The notes below the pieces were generated by a model that did not search any database, was not told the DNA's origin, and saw only the letters and a list, made by a program, of their open reading frames with translations. This document shows positions 1 to 5,554 of a stretch of 8,680 nucleotides of DNA, in pieces. Origin of the DNA: Planctomycetaceae bacterium. Its GTDB lineage: Bacteria > Planctomycetota > Planctomycetia > Planctomycetales > Planctomycetaceae. Position 1 is the first letter of the stretch. Each line of letters starts with the position of its first letter. The position numbers and the translations under genes are program-made. The stretch lies in assembly GCA_020426085.1 (NCBI GenBank), contig JAGQQP010000149.1:1-8680 (forward strand), in the 5' to 3' direction.

Positions 1-774
1 CTGATTGAAAGTGAACTCTTCGGTCACGTGCGTGGTGCTTTCACCAGTGCCCATGCCGATAAAGATGGTAAGTTCCTCGCTGCAGGTCGAGGCACGATTC
101 TGCTGGACGAAATCGATGTGCTCGGTCCCGAACAGCAGGTCAAACTGTTACGCGTGATTGAGACCGGAGAATTCGAACCGATAGGCTCGAACAAAACTCA
201 CGTCAATCAGGCTCGCCTGGTCGTTGCCAGTAACATGGACCTACAGCCTCTCGTCGAGCAGGGTAAGTTCCGCCCCGACTTATACTATCGCTTGAACATG
301 TTGAAATTCGACGTGCTCCCGCTGCGACGGCGCAAGTCGGATATCATCGTACTGGCGAATGACTTTGTTCATCAGATGTCGATCAAACATAAGATTCCCG
401 TCGATCGCATTGACGAAGGGTTTATGGAAGCATTGCACACCTATCCGTGGCCCGGAAATGTTCGGGAACTGGAAAACGTCATCCGCCGTTCGGTCATCTA
501 CTGCCGCGAAGGAGTCTTACGCAAAGAGAACCTGCCGGCCCATATCCTGATGGGAATGGTGGGCCCGACCAATGATCCGTCCGTCGTATTGAATCATCAG
601 CAGAATGATTCAGAACGTCTGGGAGATCAGGTAGCCGTCACCGAGAAAGAACTGATCGAACAGGCTCTGTTCAAAAACAATTACAGCCGCACGAACACCG
701 CCAAAACGCTGGGCATCAGTCGTGTGACCCTGTACAACAAAATGAAGAAGTACGGCATGAACACAAAAAAATGA
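1..774 (+). CDS. Sigma-54-dependent transcriptional activator (NtrC family), C-terminal part
   Basis: The reading frame is open from base 1, so the gene begins outside the window; 257 residues are visible. These activators use ATP hydrolysis to remodel the RNA polymerase-sigma-54 closed complex. The fragment starts just before the sigma-54-contacting loop, written GAFTSA (residues 12-17) instead of the usual GAFTGA. It continues with a Walker B-like ILLDEID (about 32-38), the arginine-finger region [10 protein letters not shown] (90-99) and the sensor II motif WPGNVREL (150-157). A Fis-type helix-turn-helix follows at about 214-252, ending in [17 protein letters not shown]. Walker A and any receiver or sensory domain lie upstream of the window, so the input signal is unknown. 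A GTG at base 28 is an internal valine codon, not a start. The TGA stop lies inside a hairpin that terminates the opposing gene. No sigma-54 promoter was found in the window, so its targets are not evident. Family assignment is very secure. Confidence 0.96.
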   Translation: MIESELFGHVRGAFTSAHADKDGKFLAAGRGTILLDEIDVLGPEQQVKLLRVIETGEFEPIGSNKTHVNQARLVVASNMDLQPLVEQGKFRPDLYYRLNMLKFDVLPLRRRKSDIIVLANDFVHQMSIKHKIPVDRIDEGFMEALHTYPWPGNVRELENVIRRSVIYCREGVLRKENLPAHILMGMVGPTNDPSVVLNHQQNDSERLGDQVAVTEKELIEQALFKNNYSRTNTAKTLGISRVTLYNKMKKYGMNTKK

Positions 775-800
775 TGACACTCGATCGGGAGTGTCATCAT
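765..800 (-). terminator. Intrinsic terminator of the VOC-fold gene
   Basis: A perfect 12-bp inverted repeat (ATGATGACACTC at 771-782 and GAGTGTCATCAT at 789-800) flanks a 6-base loop. Read on the minus strand, the hairpin is followed directly by a run of T residues (complement of A765-A771), the classic rho-independent layout. It lies 26 bases beyond the stop of the minus-strand VOC gene. In the plus direction there is no T tract after the hairpin, so it should work mainly for the minus strand. The stop codon of the plus-strand activator (772-774) is inside the left arm. Confidence 0.88.
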
Positions 801-826
801 GGAATGTGTCGATTCTGACTGGCGTG

Positions 827-1399
827 TTACTTCTTAGGACCTACAAGTTCAATCAGGTTTCCATCGGGGTCACGCAACAGAGTCAGATAGATGCCTTTCG
901 GAAATCCTTCCGGCAATGCAATCGGGCCTTTGGCGATCGGTTCTACACCGTACGCCTTTGCTCGCGCCAATGCTGCCGTGGTGTCTTTCACATAGATGGT
1001 CAGATAGCTCACACCCAGGGAAGAGTGAATAAACGAGTTATCCACTTTCTTTGCCGGTGCATCTTTGAACTGCATCAGTTTCACATTGGTCGCAGTGCTG
1101 TCATTCTCCAGCACCAGCGGGTACACCTTGAAGGGCAGGTTATCTGACAGCCCCGAGTCTCCTCCCATCTGTGGAGTCACTTCGAAGGGCTCTCGTTCTT
1201 TGAGCCCGAGTACGTCCTTATAAAACGCCAGCGACTTGTCGATATCGCTGACAACGATTCCAAAATCAACGGTTGACTTGGCAAACTCGGCATCGGGAAC
1301 AGTTTTGCTGCTGGCGGCCAGTGCCGCTAATCCACTCACAACAAATACGATGAATGTCGTGCAGATCAGCTCGCGATTCACAAAACTGGGATTTCTCAT
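827..1399 (-). CDS. Exported VOC-superfamily (glyoxalase/bleomycin-resistance fold) protein
   Basis: The protein has 190 residues if it starts at the ATG at 1397-1399, which has AGGAG seven bases upstream; a longer frame from 1447 lacks such support and would bury the signal peptide. Residues 1-30 form a signal peptide or N-terminal anchor (hydrophobic LICTTFIVFVVSGLAALAA), so it should act outside the cytoplasm. The rest has the paired beta-alpha-beta-beta-beta layout of the VOC fold: DFGIVVSDIDKSLAFYKDVLG at about 45-65 and SYLTIYVKD to DPDGNLIELVG at about 131-187. In classical metal-dependent members four positions carry His/Glu ligands. By eye these positions are D45, Q110, Y132 and E184 here, so only the last is kept. 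A glyoxalase I-type lyase is therefore unlikely, and a binding or metal-independent role is possible. It stands alone as a transcription unit, convergent with the sigma-54 activator and divergent from the propeller pair. Fold confident, function unknown. Confidence 0.9.
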   Translation of the reverse strand: MRNPSFVNRELICTTFIVFVVSGLAALAASSKTVPDAEFAKSTVDFGIVVSDIDKSLAFYKDVLGLKEREPFEVTPQMGGDSGLSDNLPFKVYPLVLENDSTATNVKLMQFKDAPAKKVDNSFIHSSLGVSYLTIYVKDTTAALARAKAYGVEPIAKGPIALPEGFPKGIYLTLLRDPDGNLIELVGPKK

Positions 1400-1406
1400 T
1401 GACGTA

Positions 1407-1411
1407 CTCCT
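1407..1411 (-). promoter_or_regulatory. Ribosome binding site deciding the VOC gene start
   Basis: AGGAG on the minus strand lies seven bases upstream of the ATG at 1397-1399. This selects the internal methionine that directly precedes the signal peptide over the longer upstream frame beginning at 1447. Confidence 0.8.
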
Positions 1412-1608
1412 GAATGAAACGGGAAAAGGCACTTTTTTCATCCACAAAACAGGCCTTGTTCACATCAGGCTACTTTGATCAGATTCAGACCTCAAGCCGA
1501 GCTCATCCGATTCTCCAAAACTATTTAAAATCGTGAGTTAGTTCATTAATTGATCTTGTGAAAATGAGATCCATTAGTCTCTGAAAATTTCCCCCCGCGC
1601 TTTTTTCT
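1412..1608. other. Divergent intergenic region between the VOC gene and the propeller pair
   Basis: This is an AT-rich stretch between two divergent genes with no credible coding content. It must hold the minus-strand promoter of the VOC gene, but I see no convincing -35/-10 pair for it. AT-rich segments such as the one around 1521-1530 are weak candidates only. A C6 run followed shortly by a T6 run (about 1591-1606) lies just upstream of the plus-strand promoter. No strong hairpin or repeat was recognised. Confidence 0.5.
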
Positions 1609-1636
1609 TTGATCGTCGTCTGCAACATGCTATAAC
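1609..1636 (+). promoter_or_regulatory. Candidate sigma-70-type promoter for the propeller operon
   Basis: TTGATC (1609-1614) and TATAAC (1631-1636) are separated by 16 bases, and the -10 box is preceded by TGC, which makes an extended -10. Transcription would start near 1643, leaving a leader of about 47 bases before the ATG at 1690. This is a match by eye to the housekeeping consensus; planctomycete promoters are not well characterised. Confidence 0.5.
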
Positions 1637-1677
1637 AGCTAAACAGGAGACCTCTGGCTTAATATACATCTACGATC

Positions 1678-1683
1678 AAAGGA
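1678..1683 (+). promoter_or_regulatory. Ribosome binding site of the first propeller gene
   Basis: AAAGGA lies six bases before the ATG at 1690. It supports this start, which also places the signal peptide exactly at the N-terminus. Confidence 0.65.
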
Positions 1684-1689
1684 TTCGAA

Positions 1690-2619
1690 ATGAAGTCAAT
1701 TGTGTACGCCGCAATGATCTGCACCACAGTCACCGTGATTCAGGGCTTAAATCTCAGTCAGCTCAATGCGGACGAAAAACCCAAAGTCAACCGCACCCGG
1801 TTTTATATCGCCAGCCCGGAAGGGAAAGACCCGAAAGAATATTACGTCTCCGAAGACTACTATAATACCGGCTCCCCCACCTTCTCTCCCGATGGTTCGA
1901 AACTGGCACACGACTGCTGGAAATCTCAGGAAGGTGAAACATTTTCTAACGTGAAAATCATGGTCGCCAACGCGGATGGTTCTGATCCGAAAATCATCGG
2001 TGCCGGCGCCATGCCCAGTTTTTCTCCCGGCGGAAACCGGATTGTCTTCTCGCAGCCCTCCCCTTCGGGTGTCGCCATCATGAATGCCGACGGCAGCAAT
2101 CGCACGTTAATTGAATCGGGAGCCTGGGGCGCGCAATGGTCGCCCGATGGGAAAAAAATCGCGTACCGCGCTTATACGTCAGGCAAAGCCAATCTCCGTA
2201 TTTACGATCTGATTGAAGACACCAAATTCGATGTCTTCCCCGCAGGCGAAAGTCCCTACTCCTCCATCTCCTGGAATATGACCTGGTCACCCGACAGCCA
2301 GTGGGTCTGCTTCCTGGGACGCAACGCTGCCGACAAAATGTATGAAGTCGTTACCGTCAATGTTGCCGGCATGAAGGAAGGCTACAAAGTCCATTACCGC
2401 AGCAAAGTCTCACCCTACCAGGATATGGCCTGGCATCCACAGGGGGACATGATCGTTTTCGGCTCGGACACCAAGCCGCGGCAACTGCTCAAGTTTAATC
2501 CCGCGGAAGACAAAGCCCCAGAACCTCTGGACATCAAAGTCGACGGAAATATCAACGGCGATGTCAGCTTTACTCCGGATGGTCAGCATCTGCTGTTCAA
2601 CGCACGCGACAAAGAATGA
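1690..2619 (+). CDS. Exported TolB-like six-motif beta-propeller protein, copy 1
   Basis: The 309-residue protein has an N-terminal signal peptide (residues 1 to about 27, ending LNA before DEK), so it is predicted to be exported to the periplasm. The mature part has six PD40/TolB-type motifs, near residues 62-74, 108-121, 148-159, 197-209, 246-258 and 292-304. Clear examples are SPTFSPDGSKLAH and AQWSPDGKKIAY. Six repeats fit the six-bladed TolB-type propeller, and the protein is little longer than the propeller itself. It lacks the N-terminal domain of true TolB, and no Tol-Pal genes are nearby, so a Tol role is not supported. Such propellers usually bind proteins, peptides or glycans; the ligand is unknown. 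It is followed after 41 bases by a paralogue in the same direction, probably in one operon read from the promoter near 1609. No catalytic residues were recognised. Confidence 0.93.
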   Translation: MKSIVYAAMICTTVTVIQGLNLSQLNADEKPKVNRTRFYIASPEGKDPKEYYVSEDYYNTGSPTFSPDGSKLAHDCWKSQEGETFSNVKIMVANADGSDPKIIGAGAMPSFSPGGNRIVFSQPSPSGVAIMNADGSNRTLIESGAWGAQWSPDGKKIAYRAYTSGKANLRIYDLIEDTKFDVFPAGESPYSSISWNMTWSPDSQWVCFLGRNAADKMYEVVTVNVAGMKEGYKVHYRSKVSPYQDMAWHPQGDMIVFGSDTKPRQLLKFNPAEDKAPEPLDIKVDGNINGDVSFTPDGQHLLFNARDKE

Positions 2620-2649
2620 ATCCTGTTCAACAGAATTTTTCCAGACAGC

Positions 2650-2654
2650 AGGGA
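2650..2654 (+). promoter_or_regulatory. Ribosome binding site of the second propeller gene
   Basis: AGGGA lies six bases before the ATG at 2661. A second ATG at 2654 overlaps this site but is in another frame without a signal peptide or homology, so 2661 is preferred. Confidence 0.6.
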
Positions 2655-2660
2655 TGAGGG

Positions 2661-3596
2661 ATGAACTGTTTACGCATCGTCAGTTTCCTTTTTTGCGGAG
2701 CCCTCTTATCAGTCGGACCGGGCACTGTACCGGTGACTGCCGATGAGAAAGCGGCAGCATCCCCCCGTGTCCGCTTTTATCAGGTCCCTGCAGAGGGAGG
2801 AGACGCTGAATTATTCCTGGTTCCCGGGGATTACGATACGGCTGGCTCCCCCTCCTTTTCTGCCGACGGTCAAAAACTGCTGTTCGATGGCTGGAAATCT
2901 CAGGCGGGGGAAACACAAATCCAGGCGCAGATCATCGTGGTCAACGCGGACGGCAGCGATCTGAAAGTTCTGGGGCCCGGTTGCATGCCCAGCTGGTCGC
3001 CCCGTGGAAATCGAATTGCCTTTTCTCAACATGCTCCTTATGGCGTTGCCATCATGCACGCCGACGGTACTCACCTCGAAATGATCGAGGAAGGGGGCTG
3101 GGGCGCACAATGGTCGCCCGACGGGAAAAAAATCGCCTACACTGTTCGTTCTGGAAATAGAGCCAATATCCGCGTGTACGATCTGATCGAAGGGACCAAA
3201 ACCAACCTTTTATCGGAAGGAGAAAGTCCCTACTCCACGATTTACTGGAACATGGCCTGGTCCCCCGACAGCAACTGGGTCTGCTTCAAAGGCCGCAATG
3301 TGGATCAGGGGACTTACGAAATCGCGACCCTGAATGTTGCCGGCAAACAGCAGGGCTATAAAGTACATTACTCCAATAAAACCGCCCCGTACGCCGACAT
3401 CGCCTGGCATCCCTCGGGAGAAAAAATCGTCTTCGCTGCTGGTTCGCAGCCACGTCAGTTAATGCAGTTCAACCCCGCGGAAGACAAACCCCCTGCTCCG
3501 ATTGACATCAAAGTCAACGGCACCATCATCGGCGATGTCTGTTTCACTCCCGACGGTCAGAGCCTGCTGTTCAATGTCAGTGGGACGGAGGAGTGA
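2661..3596 (+). CDS. Exported TolB-like six-motif beta-propeller protein, copy 2
   Basis: This 311-residue paralogue of the preceding gene has a signal peptide at residues 1 to about 27 (SFLFCGALLSVGP core, VTA before DEK). Its six PD40/TolB motifs lie near residues 64-75, 110-121, 149-160, 199-210, 248-258 and 293-304. The blade motifs and several loops are almost unchanged between the copies (GWGAQWSPDGKKIAY, GYKVHY, NPAEDK, FTPDGQ). The main differences are in the N-terminal third and in loops such as residues 86-92, 139-142 and 213-218, which may tune ligand specificity. The 41-base gap and lack of a terminator suggest co-transcription with copy 1. Its last 20 bases overlap the 3' end of the convergent secretin-like gene, and no terminator follows it. 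The role is unknown; a periplasmic binding or scaffold function is an inference from the fold. Confidence 0.93.
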   Translation: MNCLRIVSFLFCGALLSVGPGTVPVTADEKAAASPRVRFYQVPAEGGDAELFLVPGDYDTAGSPSFSADGQKLLFDGWKSQAGETQIQAQIIVVNADGSDLKVLGPGCMPSWSPRGNRIAFSQHAPYGVAIMHADGTHLEMIEEGGWGAQWSPDGKKIAYTVRSGNRANIRVYDLIEGTKTNLLSEGESPYSTIYWNMAWSPDSNWVCFKGRNVDQGTYEIATLNVAGKQQGYKVHYSNKTAPYADIAWHPSGEKIVFAAGSQPRQLMQFNPAEDKPPAPIDIKVNGTIIGDVCFTPDGQSLLFNVSGTEE

Positions 3597-5421
3597 ACGC
3601 TTTGGGTGTATAATGCCGCGGTTCAGAAGGCGTCACCAGCAGCAGAAACCGTTTCCGACTTCCTGCCTCATCCGGAATCTGCCTCTGTAACGAGTACGGT
3701 AACAGCCGGGCGGCCTGGCCGGTCATCTGATCAGTGATATCCACCAGCAATGAATGCTCCGGGGGAATGGTTCCCCCTTTGATATTCGACAGTGGATCGA
3801 CAGCCTGCTCGGGATTCACACTCAGCGAAACCTGCACATCTCCGTTGGCGTGAATGACGGGCCGCAACTGCAGATGGCACTTTGCACCAGAGGCGGTTCT
3901 GGTCGGCTCGGTGAAATCAAACTCGGCACTTTGACGATGTAAAAAAATGCTCCTGATCTCGGCAATCATCGGCTGCTGGATATTGATCAAACCGGGCGTA
4001 TAAACAGTCTCCCGGATCAGATCTCTCTGCGCGTTGTTGACAATCACCCCCTGTGTCAGATCTGTTTTTTCCAGCCGTTTTACCAGTTCTTTGGCAGTTT
4101 CTGCTTCAGAGGCGTTCCAGCGATCATACCACCGCTGCAGATCATCGACCGTAAAAAAGCGAACTCCTACCGTCAGCATCTGATTCTGCTCTTTCCGCAA
4201 CTGTTCCAGAAAGTCACTCACCTGATCGTGAGTCGCCTGCCTGGCACGAATGATCAGAGACTGCATCTGTGGATATGCTCTGATCGTACATCCGGAACTC
4301 TGCGGTTCGTCCCACAGTTCGGGAGACACGGTCTGCTCAATCAGTTGAATCAACGGATCAAAGCGGGGACTTGGGTTCGCTTCCGCCTCTACCGGCTTGA
4401 GTGACAGGTCGCGGCGAATGTTGACCCGCCGGGGCAGCGGCGTCACCAGGTCCGAGACCGGATAAGAGACCGTCTTTAAAGTATTCTTTTCCCGCTTCAG
4501 GTCTGCATTCACAACGGCGTTCACGCTGGTACTGCTGCTGACCTGCTGCAGCTTTGCCTGGCTGACCTGACGCGAAGTCCCCTTCCCGACTTCCAGCAGC
4601 GCGAACATCACCTCCGGGTTCTCGCTCTGTGGTTTCAGCACAGCCACTTCCAGCAGAAACTTTTCGCCTGATTTCAGCAGCTGTGTCTCTTCAAACCGCC
4701 AGCTGTTGAATTCTGTCGTTGTGGCTTTCTGGTCGGAATCGGTCCCGTCTGTTTTTCCTGTTTTCGTAAACTTGTAGCGGGGAGTGGTGATCCAGTATTT
4801 CAGGTAACCCGCGTGCTCAACATCATAACTGCGCGAATACCGTACGCGCAGTCTGCCCCCCGCGGAAGCAAGTTCGGGCGGAGCGGGAACCTGCAGGGAC
4901 TCACCATTCCGAACCTCGACCAACGGTTCGGTAAGGATTCGACAGCCGGGGGATGACTGAATCAACCGCTCGAATTTCTGTGCCCGTTTCTGATCCAGAA
5001 CATCACAGCTTTTCCCGACATAGCTCACCACCGCAGGCGGAAGGACAGCCGCACGCGTTGTCGTCTTCTGTTCGTCCTGCAAAACTGACTGCGGTTTGAG
5101 TTCGACGGTCTTCATTGTCTTCGTCGGCAGATCGAGTTGCTCCAGTAGAGACACAGGGACGGAATAATATTTCGCCGTCAGGACATCGCCGGCTTTCAAT
5201 GCCGTTTGATCAGAGCCATCGGTTTCAGCAGGCTTGATGACAATCGTACCCGTCACGCCGGCGTCACTGTTGACTCCCACACCGCGTAACGGCTGCCCCG
5301 ATTCAGGCTCGTCCGCCGACAATCTCTGCGCAGTCCCTGTCAACATTCCCGCTGACAGCAGGAACAATAACATCGAGTAGCATAAATGGTTACGTCGCTG
5401 ACATCCCTGTACCTGTCTCAT
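3577..5421 (-). CDS. Exported secretin-like protein, protease-free paralogue of the M56 fusion's C-terminal half
   Basis: The 614-residue protein has a signal peptide at residues 1-36 (MLLFLLSAGMLTG core, LSA before DEP). The motif GVNSDAGVTG follows at 49-58. A first secretin-like beta module has VLTAKYYSVP (80-89), ILTEPLVEVRNGESLQV (162-178), LLKSGEKFLLEVAVLKP (248-264) and VMFALLEV (271-278). A secretin N-domain/STN-like segment spans about 318-412 (YPVSDLVTPLP; RFDPLIQLIEQTVSPELW; LIIRARQATHDQVSDFLEQL). A second beta module runs to 598, with TIPPEHSLLVDITDQ (551-565) and RFLLLVTP (591-598). These resemble the NGQ, GQT-LVIGG and LLVxxTP elements of secretin C-domains, but whether it forms a pore is doubtful. 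The whole length parallels the C-terminal half of the neighbouring M56 protein. The ATG at 5419-5421 has AAGGA seven bases upstream. It probably has its own promoter in the 133-base gap. The secretin relation is inferred from motifs. Confidence 0.85.
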   Translation of the reverse strand: MRQVQGCQRRNHLCYSMLLFLLSAGMLTGTAQRLSADEPESGQPLRGVGVNSDAGVTGTIVIKPAETDGSDQTALKAGDVLTAKYYSVPVSLLEQLDLPTKTMKTVELKPQSVLQDEQKTTTRAAVLPPAVVSYVGKSCDVLDQKRAQKFERLIQSSPGCRILTEPLVEVRNGESLQVPAPPELASAGGRLRVRYSRSYDVEHAGYLKYWITTPRYKFTKTGKTDGTDSDQKATTTEFNSWRFEETQLLKSGEKFLLEVAVLKPQSENPEVMFALLEVGKGTSRQVSQAKLQQVSSSTSVNAVVNADLKREKNTLKTVSYPVSDLVTPLPRRVNIRRDLSLKPVEAEANPSPRFDPLIQLIEQTVSPELWDEPQSSGCTIRAYPQMQSLIIRARQATHDQVSDFLEQLRKEQNQMLTVGVRFFTVDDLQRWYDRWNASEAETAKELVKRLEKTDLTQGVIVNNAQRDLIRETVYTPGLINIQQPMIAEIRSIFLHRQSAEFDFTEPTRTASGAKCHLQLRPVIHANGDVQVSLSVNPEQAVDPLSNIKGGTIPPEHSLLVDITDQMTGQAARLLPYSLQRQIPDEAGSRKRFLLLVTPSEPRHYTPKAFTPPSH

Positions 5422-5428
5422 CCTTCAA

Positions 5429-5433
5429 TCCTT
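5429..5433 (-). promoter_or_regulatory. Ribosome binding site of the exported secretin-like gene
   Basis: AAGGA on the minus strand lies seven bases before the ATG at 5419-5421. It supports this start over the internal methionine at residue 17, which begins the hydrophobic core of the signal peptide. Confidence 0.65.
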
Positions 5434-5465
5434 TTTAGCTGGAAGACATGCCTGCCGGAGCGGCA

Positions 5466-5495
5466 ACCATAGCAGAATCGGTGCGGTTTACTCAA
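5466..5495 (-). promoter_or_regulatory. Candidate promoter for the exported secretin-like gene
   Basis: On the minus strand TTGAGT (5490-5495) and TATGGT (5466-5471) are 18 bases apart, and TGC precedes the -10 box, making an extended -10. The start of transcription would be near 5459, giving a leader of roughly 38 bases. It would allow expression independent of the upstream M56 gene. Match by eye only. Confidence 0.45.
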
Positions 5496-5508
5496 TCCGG
5501 ATTTGAGT
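5490..5508. promoter_or_regulatory. Dyad overlapping the -35 box (possible operator)
   Basis: ACTCAATCC at 5490-5498 and GGATTTGAGT at 5499-5508 form an inverted repeat centred on CCGG, with one extra base in one arm. One arm is the proposed -35 hexamer, so a protein bound here could block or control the promoter. It could also be a weak hairpin (6-bp stem ACTCAA/TTGAGT) after the M56 gene, but no T tract follows, so a terminator role is less likely. It does not match the known BlaI/MecI operator core (TACA..TGTA). Confidence 0.35.
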
Positions 5509-5554
5509 CAGAGGGCCGTTGAGACACAGGAATCGGTTAAGGATCGGGCACGTG

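Larger units (their letters stand above)
1690..3596 (+). repeat. Tandem gene duplication of TolB-like propellers
   Basis: The genes at 1690-2619 and 2661-3596 encode proteins that align without gaps from about residue 61 to the end, with a constant offset of one residue. A hand count gives 155 identical positions of 245 (about 63%). Nucleotide similarity is locally very high: about 37 bases starting at 2127 and 3099 differ at only two positions. The signal peptides are much less alike. Confidence 0.9.

Noticed and set aside
1400..1447. Longer N-terminus of the VOC protein starting at 1447
   Set aside because: It has no good ribosome binding site and would bury the signal peptide. The ATG at 1397-1399 has AGGAG at ideal spacing.
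1904..1917. TGGCAC...GC resembling a sigma-54 promoter
   Set aside because: The GG-GC spacing is 9 instead of 10 bases, the -12 element is poor, and it lies inside the first propeller gene.
1690..3596. True TolB of the Tol-Pal system
   Set aside because: The N-terminal TolB domain is missing, the gene is duplicated, and no tolA, tolQ, tolR or pal gene is nearby.
3609..3614. Perfect TATAAT on the plus strand just after the second propeller gene
   Set aside because: There is no -35 box at the right distance, and it lies inside the opposing coding sequence, where it encodes ordinary residues. No plus-strand gene follows.
3577..5421. Genuine type II/III secretion pore (secretin)
   Set aside because: Only scattered secretin-like elements are seen. 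The canonical secretin C-domain signature with its VPxLGxIPxLG-type lip is absent, so a pore call is not justified.
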